In this document: positions 1 to 6,882 of the stretch, in pieces | Position numbering within the stretch: position 1 is the first letter of the stretch | Layout: each line of letters starts with the position of its first letter | Source of the DNA: an uncultured Eubacteriales bacterium | GTDB lineage: Bacteria > Bacillota > Clostridia > Lachnospirales > Lachnospiraceae | Assembly: GCA_900557175.1 (NCBI GenBank) | Contig: USSL01000019.1 | Span: 1 to 15,502 of the forward strand | Length of the DNA stretch: 15,502 bases | Direction of reading: 5' to 3' | Notes under the pieces: generated by a model | What the model was told of the DNA's origin: nothing | Database searches by the model: none | The model's input: the letters and a program-made list of their open reading frames with translations, nothing else | Position numbers and translations under genes: made by a program

Positions 1-239
1 CCACCTTGTTCAGTAGAATCTTTTTCTTCATTCTGACCAGTTTGACCTTGATTACTATCATTTTTATTAGAGTTACCAAATAAACGATCAAAAAATCCAG
101 AAAGCTTATTACCTAAGTTTAAACTAGCAACAGTCCCACTATTCCAGCTTGCAGCATATGCTGTACTTGCAGCTGATGGCGACATTCCGACCAACAATAC
201 TACTGCCAAAAAAGTAGTTAACAATTTTGTAAAAGTATG
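1..239 (-). CDS. Partial secreted protein, signal peptide region, no normal start codon
   Basis: A reading frame open from the left edge to 239 on the minus strand encodes about 79 residues. It starts HTFTKLLTTFLAVVLLVG, a charged then hydrophobic stretch, and continues to SAASTAYA, a convincing signal peptidase I site. A mature N-terminus rich in Asn, Gln, Gly and Ser follows (NKNDSNQGQTGQNEEKDS), typical of a linker in an exported protein. The C-terminal part lies outside the window. There is no ATG: an in-frame TAA sits at 242-240, directly before the His codon. The only possible start before the hydrophobic core is a TTG at 224-222, with no visible Shine-Dalgarno sequence. The first codons and ribosome site therefore seem to be lost, by rearrangement, decay or an assembly join. 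Function not recognised. Confidence 0.6.
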
Positions 240-246
240 TTATACT
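218..246 (+). promoter_or_regulatory. SigA-type promoter for the SurA-like gene
   Basis: TTAACA (218-223) and TATACT (241-246) are separated by exactly 17 bp, each one mismatch from consensus. The ATG at 287 follows with an AAAGGAG ribosome site at 271-277. The -35 box overlaps the coding frame of the broken minus-strand gene. Predicted by eye only. Confidence 0.6.
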
Positions 247-286
247 ATGTATGCTTATATGCTTTATGAGAAAGGAGACTTAAGGT

Positions 287-1078
287 ATGGAGAAAAGAAA
301 TTCTAAGGCTGCGGTCATTTGTATTACTTTTGTAATTATTGCATTGGCAGCAGGTATATTTATAGGATGGACGATGGGAAGAAATGATAAGAAATCAGAA
401 GCGCAGACGCAGACACAAAGTGAGTCTGTAAGTGACAGCACGCCGGCGACGGAAAGTGAGTCCGAGACACAGACAGAGTCTGAGACGCAGACAGAGGCGT
501 CGGTGCCTGAGAATGAAAATACAGAGGTTGTTGTGACTGTCGGTGATCGAAAGGTTGACATGAAAGAGGTCAGCTACCGTCTTTATTCACTGAGAAATTA
601 TTACATTCAGGCTTACGGTGAGGAGCCGTGGAATGAAGTGATGGAGGACGGCCGTACAGTGGCAGAAGCTGCGAAAGCTCAGCTGGATGATGACATTGTC
701 CGCACGGAGATTCTTGTTGACAAAGCTTCAGAATATGGCGTTGAGGCGACAGATGATATTAAGAAGGCGTGTGCGTCGGATGCAAAAGAACTGATAGACG
801 GTCTTGGCGAGGATATATGCAATGAGTTTGGTCTGACACTGGAGGGTGTTGAAAGTGTTTATTTAAAGCGTGAAATTTCAACACAGGTGATGACTGCTAT
901 TAATGATAAGGTTCGTGAGGAATTACTTGCAGATTCAGCAAATAAAGACCTTTCTGAAGCAGATCTTGAAATTAAAATCAGTGAAGGCTATGAGAAAAAG
1001 TATCAAGAGATGAAAAAGTCCTACAGAATCGCATATGCAGATATGTGGGATAATATCGTTGTAGGTTCAGTAGGTTGA
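287..1078 (+). CDS. Membrane-anchored SurA/PrsA-N-like protein without a PPIase domain
   Basis: A 263-residue protein. Residues about 9-30 form one N-terminal transmembrane anchor or uncleaved signal (AVICITFVIIALAAGIFIGW). A low-complexity S/E/T/Q linker follows (about 38-78, repeated SETQTE), then a mostly helical domain beginning EVVVTVGDRKVDMKEVSYRL. This last part resembles the N-terminal chaperone domain of SurA/PrsA foldases: a short beta start, a tyrosine-rich helix and a helix with AQLDDDIVRTEILVDKASEYG. The protein ends without a parvulin (rotamase) domain, so if it assists folding outside the membrane it does so without proline isomerisation. The start is supported by AAAGGAG nine bases upstream. 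The sfsA gene begins 4 bp after the stop, so the two are probably co-transcribed. The family assignment is from sequence style, not a search. Confidence 0.65.
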   Translation: MEKRNSKAAVICITFVIIALAAGIFIGWTMGRNDKKSEAQTQTQSESVSDSTPATESESETQTESETQTEASVPENENTEVVVTVGDRKVDMKEVSYRLYSLRNYYIQAYGEEPWNEVMEDGRTVAEAAKAQLDDDIVRTEILVDKASEYGVEATDDIKKACASDAKELIDGLGEDICNEFGLTLEGVESVYLKREISTQVMTAINDKVREELLADSANKDLSEADLEIKISEGYEKKYQEMKKSYRIAYADMWDNIVVGSVG

Positions 1079-1082
1079 CATA

Positions 1083-1775
1083 ATGAAATATTTACATGTA
1101 GTGAAAGCAAAGTTTATAGAGCGGCCGAATCGTTTTATTGCTTTGGCTGATATCGGCGGCAGTGTGCAGAAGGCTCATGTGAAAAATACAGGCAGGTGCC
1201 GGGAGCTTTTAGTTCCCGGCACTGATATTTTTTTAGAGGAGCATGATAATCCTGCGCGCAAAACAAAGTATTCTTTAATTGCTGTTAATAAAGGCGGACG
1301 CCTCATTAATATGGATTCGCAGATTCCAAATGCAGTTGTGGCCGAGTATATTGCCGGAGGCGGAATTTTTGGCAGTGAGGCTGTCGGCAATATTAAGATA
1401 TTTAGAGAAAAAACATATAAAGATTCCCGGTTTGATATTTATGCTGAGCTTGATGGGCGTAAAATATTTATTGAGGTTAAGGGCGTGACATTAGAGGAAG
1501 ATAATATTGCCAAATTTCCCGATGCGCCGACCGAGCGCGGATTGAAACATATCCGCGGACTTATGGATGCCGCAGCTTGCGGATATGAGACTTATATTGT
1601 TTTTGTCATTCAGATGAAAGGAATCACGCGCTTTGAACCGAATGATAAAACACAGCCGGCATTCGGAGAAATGCTTCGGGAAGCAGAAAGTGCCGGCGTA
1701 CATCTGCTGGCTTTTGAATGTGATGTCACAGAGACCGGCATTGAAATATGCGGGGAGGTACCGGTATGCCTTTAG
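1083..1775 (+). CDS. sfsA: SfsA family protein (DNA/RNA nuclease SfsA)
   Basis: A 230-residue protein, the usual SfsA length. The N-terminal half (about 1-85) is the OB-like nucleic-acid-binding part, with the conserved HVKNTGRCRELLVPG stretch (32-46). The C-terminal half carries a PD-(D/E)XK-like centre: Asp118 in RFDIY, then Glu131 and Lys133 in FIEVKGVTLE. The family-typical FPDAPTERGLKH follows at 145-156. SfsA was first named as a sugar fermentation stimulation protein in Escherichia coli. Its fold supports a nuclease role, but its physiological job is poorly defined. The ribosome site is weak (AGGT before the ATG) and the start is 4 bp after the upstream stop, so translation is probably coupled to the SurA-like gene. 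No clear terminator follows; pcrA has its own promoter. Confidence 0.93.
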   Translation: MKYLHVVKAKFIERPNRFIALADIGGSVQKAHVKNTGRCRELLVPGTDIFLEEHDNPARKTKYSLIAVNKGGRLINMDSQIPNAVVAEYIAGGGIFGSEAVGNIKIFREKTYKDSRFDIYAELDGRKIFIEVKGVTLEEDNIAKFPDAPTERGLKHIRGLMDAAACGYETYIVFVIQMKGITRFEPNDKTQPAFGEMLREAESAGVHLLAFECDVTETGIEICGEVPVCL

Positions 1776-1837
1776 AGGTATTTAGCATATAGATTATTAC
1801 CGGTCAGTGTACAGGTAGAATTCACTATAAAAATGAG

Positions 1838-1866
1838 ATGACAGTCCTGTAAAAATATGCGATAAT
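1838..1866 (+). promoter_or_regulatory. Promoter for pcrA, with extended -10
   Basis: ATGACA (1838-1843), a 17-bp spacer and GATAAT (1861-1866) match SigA consensus with one mismatch per box. A TGC directly before the -10 box gives an extended -10. The leader to the pcrA start is about 65 nt. Confidence 0.65.
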
Positions 1867-1937
1867 AGACGAAGCAGCAGGAGGGCAGCAGTCCTAAAGC
1901 TGTTACTTTAAATTTTGATTAGAACAGGGGAAAGACG

Positions 1938-4346
1938 ATGAGTATATACGATTCTTTAAATCCCGTACAGCAGGAGGCCGTGTTTCATGTGGACGGGCCT
2001 CTTTTAATTCTTGCCGGTGCGGGTTCGGGAAAAACAAGGGTGCTGACACACCGGGCGGCCTATATGATTGAGGAAGCGGGGATTAACCCGTGGAATATTA
2101 TGGCAATTACATTTACGAACAAAGCGGCCGGAGAGATGCGGGAACGTGTTGATAAAATTGTCAATTACGGTTCTGAGGATATATGGGTGAGTACATTCCA
2201 TTCATCCTGTGTCCGTATTTTAAGACGCTATATTGACAGGCTCGGTTATGATAAAAACTTTACGATTTACGATACGGACGATCAGAAAATTGTTATCCGC
2301 GATGCCTGCAAAAAGTTAAAAATTGACACAAAGATTTATAAAGAACGCTCAATCATGTCTGCCATTTCAAAGGCGAAGGACGAGATGATTGGCCCTGATG
2401 AATATGCCCTGAAATATCCGGGCGATTACGCAAAGTCAAGAATTGGTGAGGTGTACAAGGAATATCAGAAGGTGCTTAAAAAGAATAATGCCCTCGATTT
2501 TGACGACTTGCTTTTTAAGACCGTTGAGCTGTTTAAGTTAAATCCTGATGTGCTTGAATATTATCAGGAACGTTTTAAGTACATTATGGTGGATGAGTAT
2601 CAGGATACGAACACGGTGCAGTTTAAGTTTGTCAGTCTGCTTGCGTCAAAATACAGAAATTTATGTGTTGTCGGCGATGATGACCAGTCGATTTACAAAT
2701 TCAGAGGCGCCAATATTTATAACATTTTGAATTTTGAGAAGGAATATCCTGACGCAAAGGTAATAAAGCTTGAGCAGAATTATCGTTCCACAAAAACAAT
2801 CCTGAATGCGGCAAACGATGTAATTCATAATAATTCCGAGCGAAAGGTGAAGAAGCTTTGGACGTCCAATGATGAGGGCGAAAAGATTGCTTTTCAGCAA
2901 TATAACAGTGAGTTTGAGGAGGCCGAGGGCATCGTGACGGAAATTAAGGCGATGACAGAAAGCGGTCAGGCAGACTACAAGGACTGTGCCGTGCTTTACA
3001 GAACAAACGCCCAGTCCCGTGCCCTTGAGGAACGTTTTGTTGTCAAAGGCGTACCTTATCGTATTTTCGGGGGTCAAAACTTCTATCAGCGAAAGGAAAT
3101 CAAAGATTTGCTCGCCTATTTAAAAACGGTGGATAACGGTTCTGATGATTTGGCAGTGCGCAGAATTATTAATGTGCCAAAGCGGGGCATCGGTATCACT
3201 TCTATAAATAAAGTCAGTGACTACGCGGCTGCCAATGGGATGAGCTTTTTTGAAGCGTGCAAGGAAGCAGCAGATATCGCCGGACTTGGACGTTCGGCGG
3301 ATAAAATTAAAGATTTTGCAGATGCTATTCTTGTATACAAAAGCAAGCTTGAATACCTCGGTGTTTCCGGTGTGATGGATGAAATTATTGAAAATACAGG
3401 CTACATTAAGGAGCTTGAAGCGGAAGATACGCCGGAGGCACAGAGCCGTATTGAAAATATTGACGAGTTTAAAAATAAGATTGCCGAATTTGAGGCGGAA
3501 AATCCGGAAGGAACGCTGACTGAATTTCTTGCAGAGGTTTCACTTGTGGCTGATATCGATAACATGGATGAATCGGATGACAAGGTTGTACTTATGACAT
3601 TGCACAGTGCCAAAGGCCTTGAATTTCCGTATGTCTATATGGGCGGCATGGAGGATGGGCTGTTTCCGAGTTATATGTCCATTGTCAGTGATGATGATAC
3701 GGCTGTTGAGGAAGAACGCCGTCTTTGTTATGTCGGCATTACGCGGGCAATGAAGCGGCTGAAGCTGACATGTGCCAAAACGCGTATGGTTCAGGGACAG
3801 ACGCAGTACAATAAAGTATCTCGGTTTATAAAGGAGATTTCGCGGGATTTGATTGAAGTTAAAGGCGTCATTGAAAAAGAGAAGCAGACAGAGCATTTTT
3901 CAAATTTTGCAAGCAATGTAAAGCCTTACACGGCCAACGGCAGTGCTTTTTCAAATCCATATGGAAATCCGTTCGGAAATGGCGGCTCTGTATCAGCCTC
4001 CGGATTCCGTCAGGCGACGCAAATTAATAATCCGGGAAGAAAAACAGACTTAAACACATTGCTCGGACAGGGAAAAATTATGCGCGGCAGCGATTTGTTT
4101 GATAAGAAGTCTGTGGATACACAGACTTCAAGGTATGCGGGAACAGCTTACGGTACACGGTCATTGGCATCTGAAAAAATTGCACTTGATTATGTTGTCG
4201 GCGATACGGTTCGCCATATTAAATTTGGCATAGGCACAGTTGTTGATATTAAGGACGGCGGCAAAGATTATGAAGTGACCGTTGATTTTGAAAAATGCGG
4301 CGTTAAAAAGATGTTTGCATCTTTTGCAAAGCTGAAACTTGTGTGA
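1938..4346 (+). CDS. pcrA: ATP-dependent DNA helicase PcrA (UvrD/Rep family, SF1A)
   Basis: An 802-residue 3'-5' DNA helicase of superfamily 1A, acting in nucleotide excision repair, replication restart and removal of recombinase or RNA polymerase from DNA. Motifs seen in order: Q motif LNPVQQEAV (7-15), Walker A AGAGSGKT (26-33), motif Ia AITFTNKAAGEMRERV, Walker B DEYQD (219-223), motif III GDDDQSIYKFRGA (about 246-258), motif IV QNYRST, motif V VVLMTLHSAKGLEFPYV and motif VI VGITRAMKRL (about 600). The last 50 residues (VGDTVRHIKFGIGTVVDI to the end) form the Tudor-like domain of Gram-positive PcrA known to contact RNA polymerase. The region between the helicase core and this domain (about 660-750) is a long Gly/Asn/Ser-rich linker, which makes the protein somewhat longer than usual. 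A GGGGAAAG ribosome site precedes the ATG. Confidence 0.96.
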   Translation: MSIYDSLNPVQQEAVFHVDGPLLILAGAGSGKTRVLTHRAAYMIEEAGINPWNIMAITFTNKAAGEMRERVDKIVNYGSEDIWVSTFHSSCVRILRRYIDRLGYDKNFTIYDTDDQKIVIRDACKKLKIDTKIYKERSIMSAISKAKDEMIGPDEYALKYPGDYAKSRIGEVYKEYQKVLKKNNALDFDDLLFKTVELFKLNPDVLEYYQERFKYIMVDEYQDTNTVQFKFVSLLASKYRNLCVVGDDDQSIYKFRGANIYNILNFEKEYPDAKVIKLEQNYRSTKTILNAANDVIHNNSERKVKKLWTSNDEGEKIAFQQYNSEFEEAEGIVTEIKAMTESGQADYKDCAVLYRTNAQSRALEERFVVKGVPYRIFGGQNFYQRKEIKDLLAYLKTVDNGSDDLAVRRIINVPKRGIGITSINKVSDYAAANGMSFFEACKEAADIAGLGRSADKIKDFADAILVYKSKLEYLGVSGVMDEIIENTGYIKELEAEDTPEAQSRIENIDEFKNKIAEFEAENPEGTLTEFLAEVSLVADIDNMDESDDKVVLMTLHSAKGLEFPYVYMGGMEDGLFPSYMSIVSDDDTAVEEERRLCYVGITRAMKRLKLTCAKTRMVQGQTQYNKVSRFIKEISRDLIEVKGVIEKEKQTEHFSNFASNVKPYTANGSAFSNPYGNPFGNGGSVSASGFRQATQINNPGRKTDLNTLLGQGKIMRGSDLFDKKSVDTQTSRYAGTAYGTRSLASEKIALDYVVGDTVRHIKFGIGTVVDIKDGGKDYEVTVDFEKCGVKKMFASFAKLKLV

Positions 4347-4382
4347 AGCTCTATATTTTATGTGGCAATTTTATGAGCCGCG

Positions 4383-4391
4383 TGGTATACT
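4383..4391 (+). promoter_or_regulatory. Extended -10 promoter for the small acidic membrane protein
   Basis: TGG followed by TATACT (4386-4391) forms an extended -10 element 39 bp before the ATG at 4430. No good -35 box is visible at the usual spacing. It lies about 40 bp after the pcrA stop, with no terminator between, so read-through from pcrA is also possible. Confidence 0.5.
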
Positions 4392-4429
4392 AAAATTAGA
4401 TTTAAGTGTCGGGAAAGGAGAAGATTATT

Positions 4430-4711
4430 ATGAACAAAATCGAAGACATTTTAAAGTTAGCTAAAATTACAGAAGCGCTTCAGAAAAAAGAAATTTCTGA
4501 GGAAAAGAAAAAAACAGCAGGTATCGTATTGGCAGTCGTTGCAGCAGTTGCAGTTGTCGGTGTTGTGATTTTTGCGGTTTACAAGTATTTGTCAGCAGAT
4601 GATTATGATGATTTTGAAGACTTTGAGGATGACTTTGAAGATGATTTCGAGGACGACTTTGAAGATATGGATGACTTCGAAACAGCGGAAACAGAAACAA
4701 AAAAAGATTGA
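4430..4711 (+). CDS. Small membrane protein with acidic DDFED repeat tail
   Basis: A 93-residue protein starting MNKIEDILKLAKITEAL. The N-terminal third is an amphipathic, Lys/Glu-rich helix. Residues about 29-51 form one transmembrane helix (AGIVLAVVAAVAVVGVVIFA). The rest is extremely acidic, with the repeat DDFED (about 57-80). By the positive-inside rule (KKEISEEKKK before the helix) the acidic tail would lie outside the membrane. The ATG at 4430 was preferred over an in-frame GTG at 4406 because the GTG would place the ribosome site GGGAAAGGAG inside the coding region; that site sits correctly in front of 4430. Function not recognised. Similar short proteins with DFEDDFE tails are, from memory, common in Lachnospiraceae. 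A strong terminator follows 15 bp after the stop. Confidence 0.8.
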   Translation: MNKIEDILKLAKITEALQKKEISEEKKKTAGIVLAVVAAVAVVGVVIFAVYKYLSADDYDDFEDFEDDFEDDFEDDFEDMDDFETAETETKKD

Positions 4712-4725
4712 TTATGAGATTAAAG

Positions 4726-4752
4726 CCCGTCGCAGATGCGACGGGTTTTTTT
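4726..4752 (+). terminator. Rho-independent terminator
   Basis: CCCGTCGC (4726-4733), loop AGAT, GCGACGGG (4738-4745), followed by seven T. A perfect 8-bp GC-rich stem with a U tract ends the pcrA and small membrane protein transcripts. Confidence 0.92.
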
Positions 4753-4787
4753 ATGACATAGGAAATTGCTTCCTATGTCATAAAAAA
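4747..4787. repeat. Perfect 18-bp inverted repeat (hairpin) after the terminator
   Basis: The arm at 4747-4764 (TTTTTTATGACATAGGAA) is exactly complementary to 4770-4787, with loop ATTGC. It uses the T tract of the preceding terminator as the start of its left arm, and its right arm ends in six A. It could act as a terminator in either direction, including for the converging AraC gene. Two weaker hairpins follow: AAAGC/GCTTT (4785-4797) and CGCC/GGCG (4808-4819). The look is that of a dispersed intergenic palindrome, but only one copy lies in the window. Confidence 0.85.
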
Positions 4788-4825
4788 GCTCCGCTTTGTT
4801 TTATGTGCGCCTTGCGGCGTTGATT

Positions 4826-5716
4826 TTAATTAGGCTTTGTAGTTTGAATTAATTTCCTGTATTTACCGGGCGAGGTATTCATAATTTTAGTAAAAAGTCT
4901 GGAAAAATGCTGAGAATCTTTTAAGCCAATCGCAAGGGCGATGTCCACAAGAGATAAATTGGTTGTTTCCATTAAGTGAACCGCCTGATTGATGCGATAA
5001 ATATTGATATAATTTGCCAATGTCAGGTGCATATGCTGTGAAAATATTTTACTCAAATAACGGGGAGAAATATTGAGCATTTTGGCGATATCTGATATCA
5101 AAAGCTTTGTATGATAATGCTCAGAGATGTATTGCAGTGTATAGGCAATATAGTGATTTTGAGCATGGACATTTGATGTTAGGGGCATATCCTTTGAAAC
5201 TTGTTCCAAAATATAGAGCATAAGCTGCGCGAGGTGTAAATTGGTTGAAACACCGGCAAAGTTTTCGTTTTTTTGATAAACACCAACGATGGATGTTATT
5301 AAATTAAACAATAATGTGTTGGAAACCTGGCGGTAATAAAAATTGCAATGGAAAAGCAAGGCATCTGTAAGTGAGATGGAAAACTCAGATGTCTTTTTTA
5401 CTAAAATATGAGAAAATATGTCCGGGTTAAAATGAATGTGCAGGAATTCACATTCATTCTGAAGTACTTCAAAAGAGTGAACTGTATTTGGTAAAATCAT
5501 TATAAAGTCATTTTTAGTGCAGAAAAGAGGAATTCCATTAATATTCATGAGGCAGTTCCCGGAAGTAATAAGGTATAATTCAAAGCTGGTATGTATATGT
5601 TTCCTAAATATATACGGTGCTGTTCTTTTTTGAAGGCAAGCTCCGGATATAGATGAAGTTGAAAGATCAAAGTTATAATAGTCAGATTCTTTTGACGGTA
5701 ATTCTGAAAGATACAT
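4826..5716 (-). CDS. AraC family transcriptional regulator with N-terminal cupin-like domain
   Basis: A 296-residue protein. The N-terminal part (about 20-180) has the cupin-like sensing pattern of sugar-responsive AraC proteins, e.g. HTSFELYLITSGNCLMNINGI and FEVLQNECEFLHIHFNP. The C-terminal 100 residues contain two helix-turn-helix units: ISDIAKMLNISPRYLSKIF (about 207-225) and LVDIALAIGLKDSQHFSRLF (about 256-275). The second runs into the conserved SPGKYRK end. It is divergent from the lipoprotein and beta-helix operon, with 286 bp between the starts, so it very probably controls that operon and perhaps itself. The start is supported by GAAAGGAA before the ATG at 5716. The inducer cannot be read from the sequence; a surface-glycan breakdown product is a reasonable guess from the neighbours. 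Confidence 0.92.
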   Translation of the reverse strand: MYLSELPSKESDYYNFDLSTSSISGACLQKRTAPYIFRKHIHTSFELYLITSGNCLMNINGIPLFCTKNDFIMILPNTVHSFEVLQNECEFLHIHFNPDIFSHILVKKTSEFSISLTDALLFHCNFYYRQVSNTLLFNLITSIVGVYQKNENFAGVSTNLHLAQLMLYILEQVSKDMPLTSNVHAQNHYIAYTLQYISEHYHTKLLISDIAKMLNISPRYLSKIFSQHMHLTLANYINIYRINQAVHLMETTNLSLVDIALAIGLKDSQHFSRLFTKIMNTSPGKYRKLIQTTKPN

Positions 5717-5762
5717 GTGTATTTCCTTTCTTTTTAAGTAGTGTGCTTTAATGTGACAGAGG

Positions 5763-5793
5763 AAACTATAAAATATAAACTATTTAAAGTATA
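5763..5793. promoter_or_regulatory. Candidate AraC operator: spaced direct repeat
   Basis: AAACTAT occurs at 5763-5769 and 5777-5783, 14 bp apart, followed by the near match AAAGTAT (5786-5792). AraC-type proteins often bind two direct half-sites. The site lies close to the AraC gene and also contains a TATACT on the minus strand (5793-5788) that might be its -10 box. The block is AT-rich, so chance is possible. Confidence 0.3.
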
Positions 5794-5927
5794 CAATGAT
5801 GTGATTGTTATGTAAAGATAAATAGGGGTATCTATATAAAAATGGCAATCATGGGATTATGAGTTCCGAATTATACAAAATCAAAGAAGAAGCAGGCTGT
5901 TTTAGACAAGAAATACAATGTGGATAG

Positions 5928-5936
5928 TGATATAAT
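5928..5936 (+). promoter_or_regulatory. Extended -10 promoter for the lipoprotein / beta-helix operon
   Basis: TGA followed by a perfect TATAAT (5931-5936) gives an extended -10. No good -35 box is present at 17 bp (AAGAAA), which would fit a promoter that needs an activator such as the divergent AraC protein. The predicted leader is about 60 nt. Confidence 0.5.
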
Positions 5937-6002
5937 TAAATAAAATAATGAAAACAGCACATTTTTTGTGAAAAATAAATAAGGAAGTTTACTTAGGAAA
6001 TC

Positions 6003-6827
6003 ATGATGAATAAGAAATTAATTACAGTAGTAGGAATTGCCCTGTCTATAATGATTACATTTTGTGCCTGTGATTCTTCAATGCAGGAAACACAGGAGGA
6101 TGATAGTATCGCGGTGACGCAAATTGTAACAACCATTTCGGATGAAGAATATCAGTTTTATGAGGAATGTGTTCAAAAAGATTATAAGGATGAATCCGGG
6201 CTGCGAGAAAAAACAGAAACATTTGCAAGAGAGCTTTATGCCCAATATGCACTGGGAGAAAAATATAATCTTTGTAAACCATATTCATTTGAGAGCTTAA
6301 AACTGGATATGGCTTCTGAAAATAAGCAAAGGCAGGCAAAAGCAGATGCGGGTGAAATTATTTATGGACCGTTGGAATATAGTTTGGATGAATATTTAGA
6401 GTATACGCGGACAAATCTTAAAATAGATATTATAGATTATCTTGCCCAAAAGCAGGATAAGGCTGTGGAAGAAGCTGCAAAAGCTTACTGGAAAGAAAAT
6501 GAACAGTCGTTTAAAGTTCTTGAATCGGTCGAATATAGTGTCAATGGTGAAATAAAAAAGATTGTAAAAGATGAGTTTGCAACATTGGAAAAAACAGAAA
6601 GTGAGCTTTTTCTAAGACTATATGAAGGCGAAGAAGGTGACGAATTTACATTTTCCGGTGAAGAGACTTTGAAAATGAAGATTTTGAAAAAAGATTATGA
6701 GGTCGTTGATATTGAAACGGATAAACAGATGGTGCTGAAAGAATATATTACCAATGTTTATTATCCAGAGCTTATAAAAAAAGCGATGGAAAGTAGTTTA
6801 TTACAGTTTGAATTAACTCAAAAATAG
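6003..6827 (+). CDS. Foldase-like lipoprotein (SurA/PrsA-type, degenerate PPIase region)
   Basis: A protein of about 274 residues with an export signal (KKLITVVGIALSIMITFCAC) ending in a lipobox-like FCAC, so the Cys before DSSMQE is probably lipidated. The body has the helical character of SurA/PrsA N-terminal domains (YPEL-, EEYQFYEE-, RELYAQYALGEKY-like segments). It includes AAKAYWKENEQSF, which resembles the Y-x-x-N-x-x-x-F segment preceding the parvulin domain in PrsA-like foldases. The next stretch (VLESVEYSVNGEIKKIVKDE) is too short for a complete rotamase. An ATG at 6006 is as likely as 6003, because AGGAAA at 5995-6000 is better spaced from it. The gene ends 55 bp before the large surface protein with no terminator between, so they form an operon. 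Extracellular folding help for that protein is an inference. Confidence 0.7.
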   Translation: MMNKKLITVVGIALSIMITFCACDSSMQETQEDDSIAVTQIVTTISDEEYQFYEECVQKDYKDESGLREKTETFARELYAQYALGEKYNLCKPYSFESLKLDMASENKQRQAKADAGEIIYGPLEYSLDEYLEYTRTNLKIDIIDYLAQKQDKAVEEAAKAYWKENEQSFKVLESVEYSVNGEIKKIVKDEFATLEKTESELFLRLYEGEEGDEFTFSGEETLKMKILKKDYEVVDIETDKQMVLKEYITNVYYPELIKKAMESSLLQFELTQK

Positions 6828-6882
6828 TATGGAGGATGTACTGTTTTTGATTTAAGAAATAAAAAGAAGGAAGGAAACAATT

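Noticed and set aside
280-561. Minus-strand Ser/Val/Cys-rich frame opposite the SurA-like gene linker
   Set aside because: It is an antisense artefact of the SETQTE low-complexity coding repeat.
4406-4429. GTG start giving an 8-residue longer small membrane protein (MSGKEKII...)
   Set aside because: It would put the Shine-Dalgarno sequence GGGAAAGGAG inside the gene; the ATG at 4430 is correctly spaced from it.
5853-5943. Possible remnant or tiny coding frame (MSSELYKIKEEAG..., or in another frame KSKKKQAVLDKKYNVD...)
   Set aside because: Two overlapping short frames look faintly protein-like, but there is no ribosome site or recognisable family, and the promoter TATAAT lies inside. Too weak to call.
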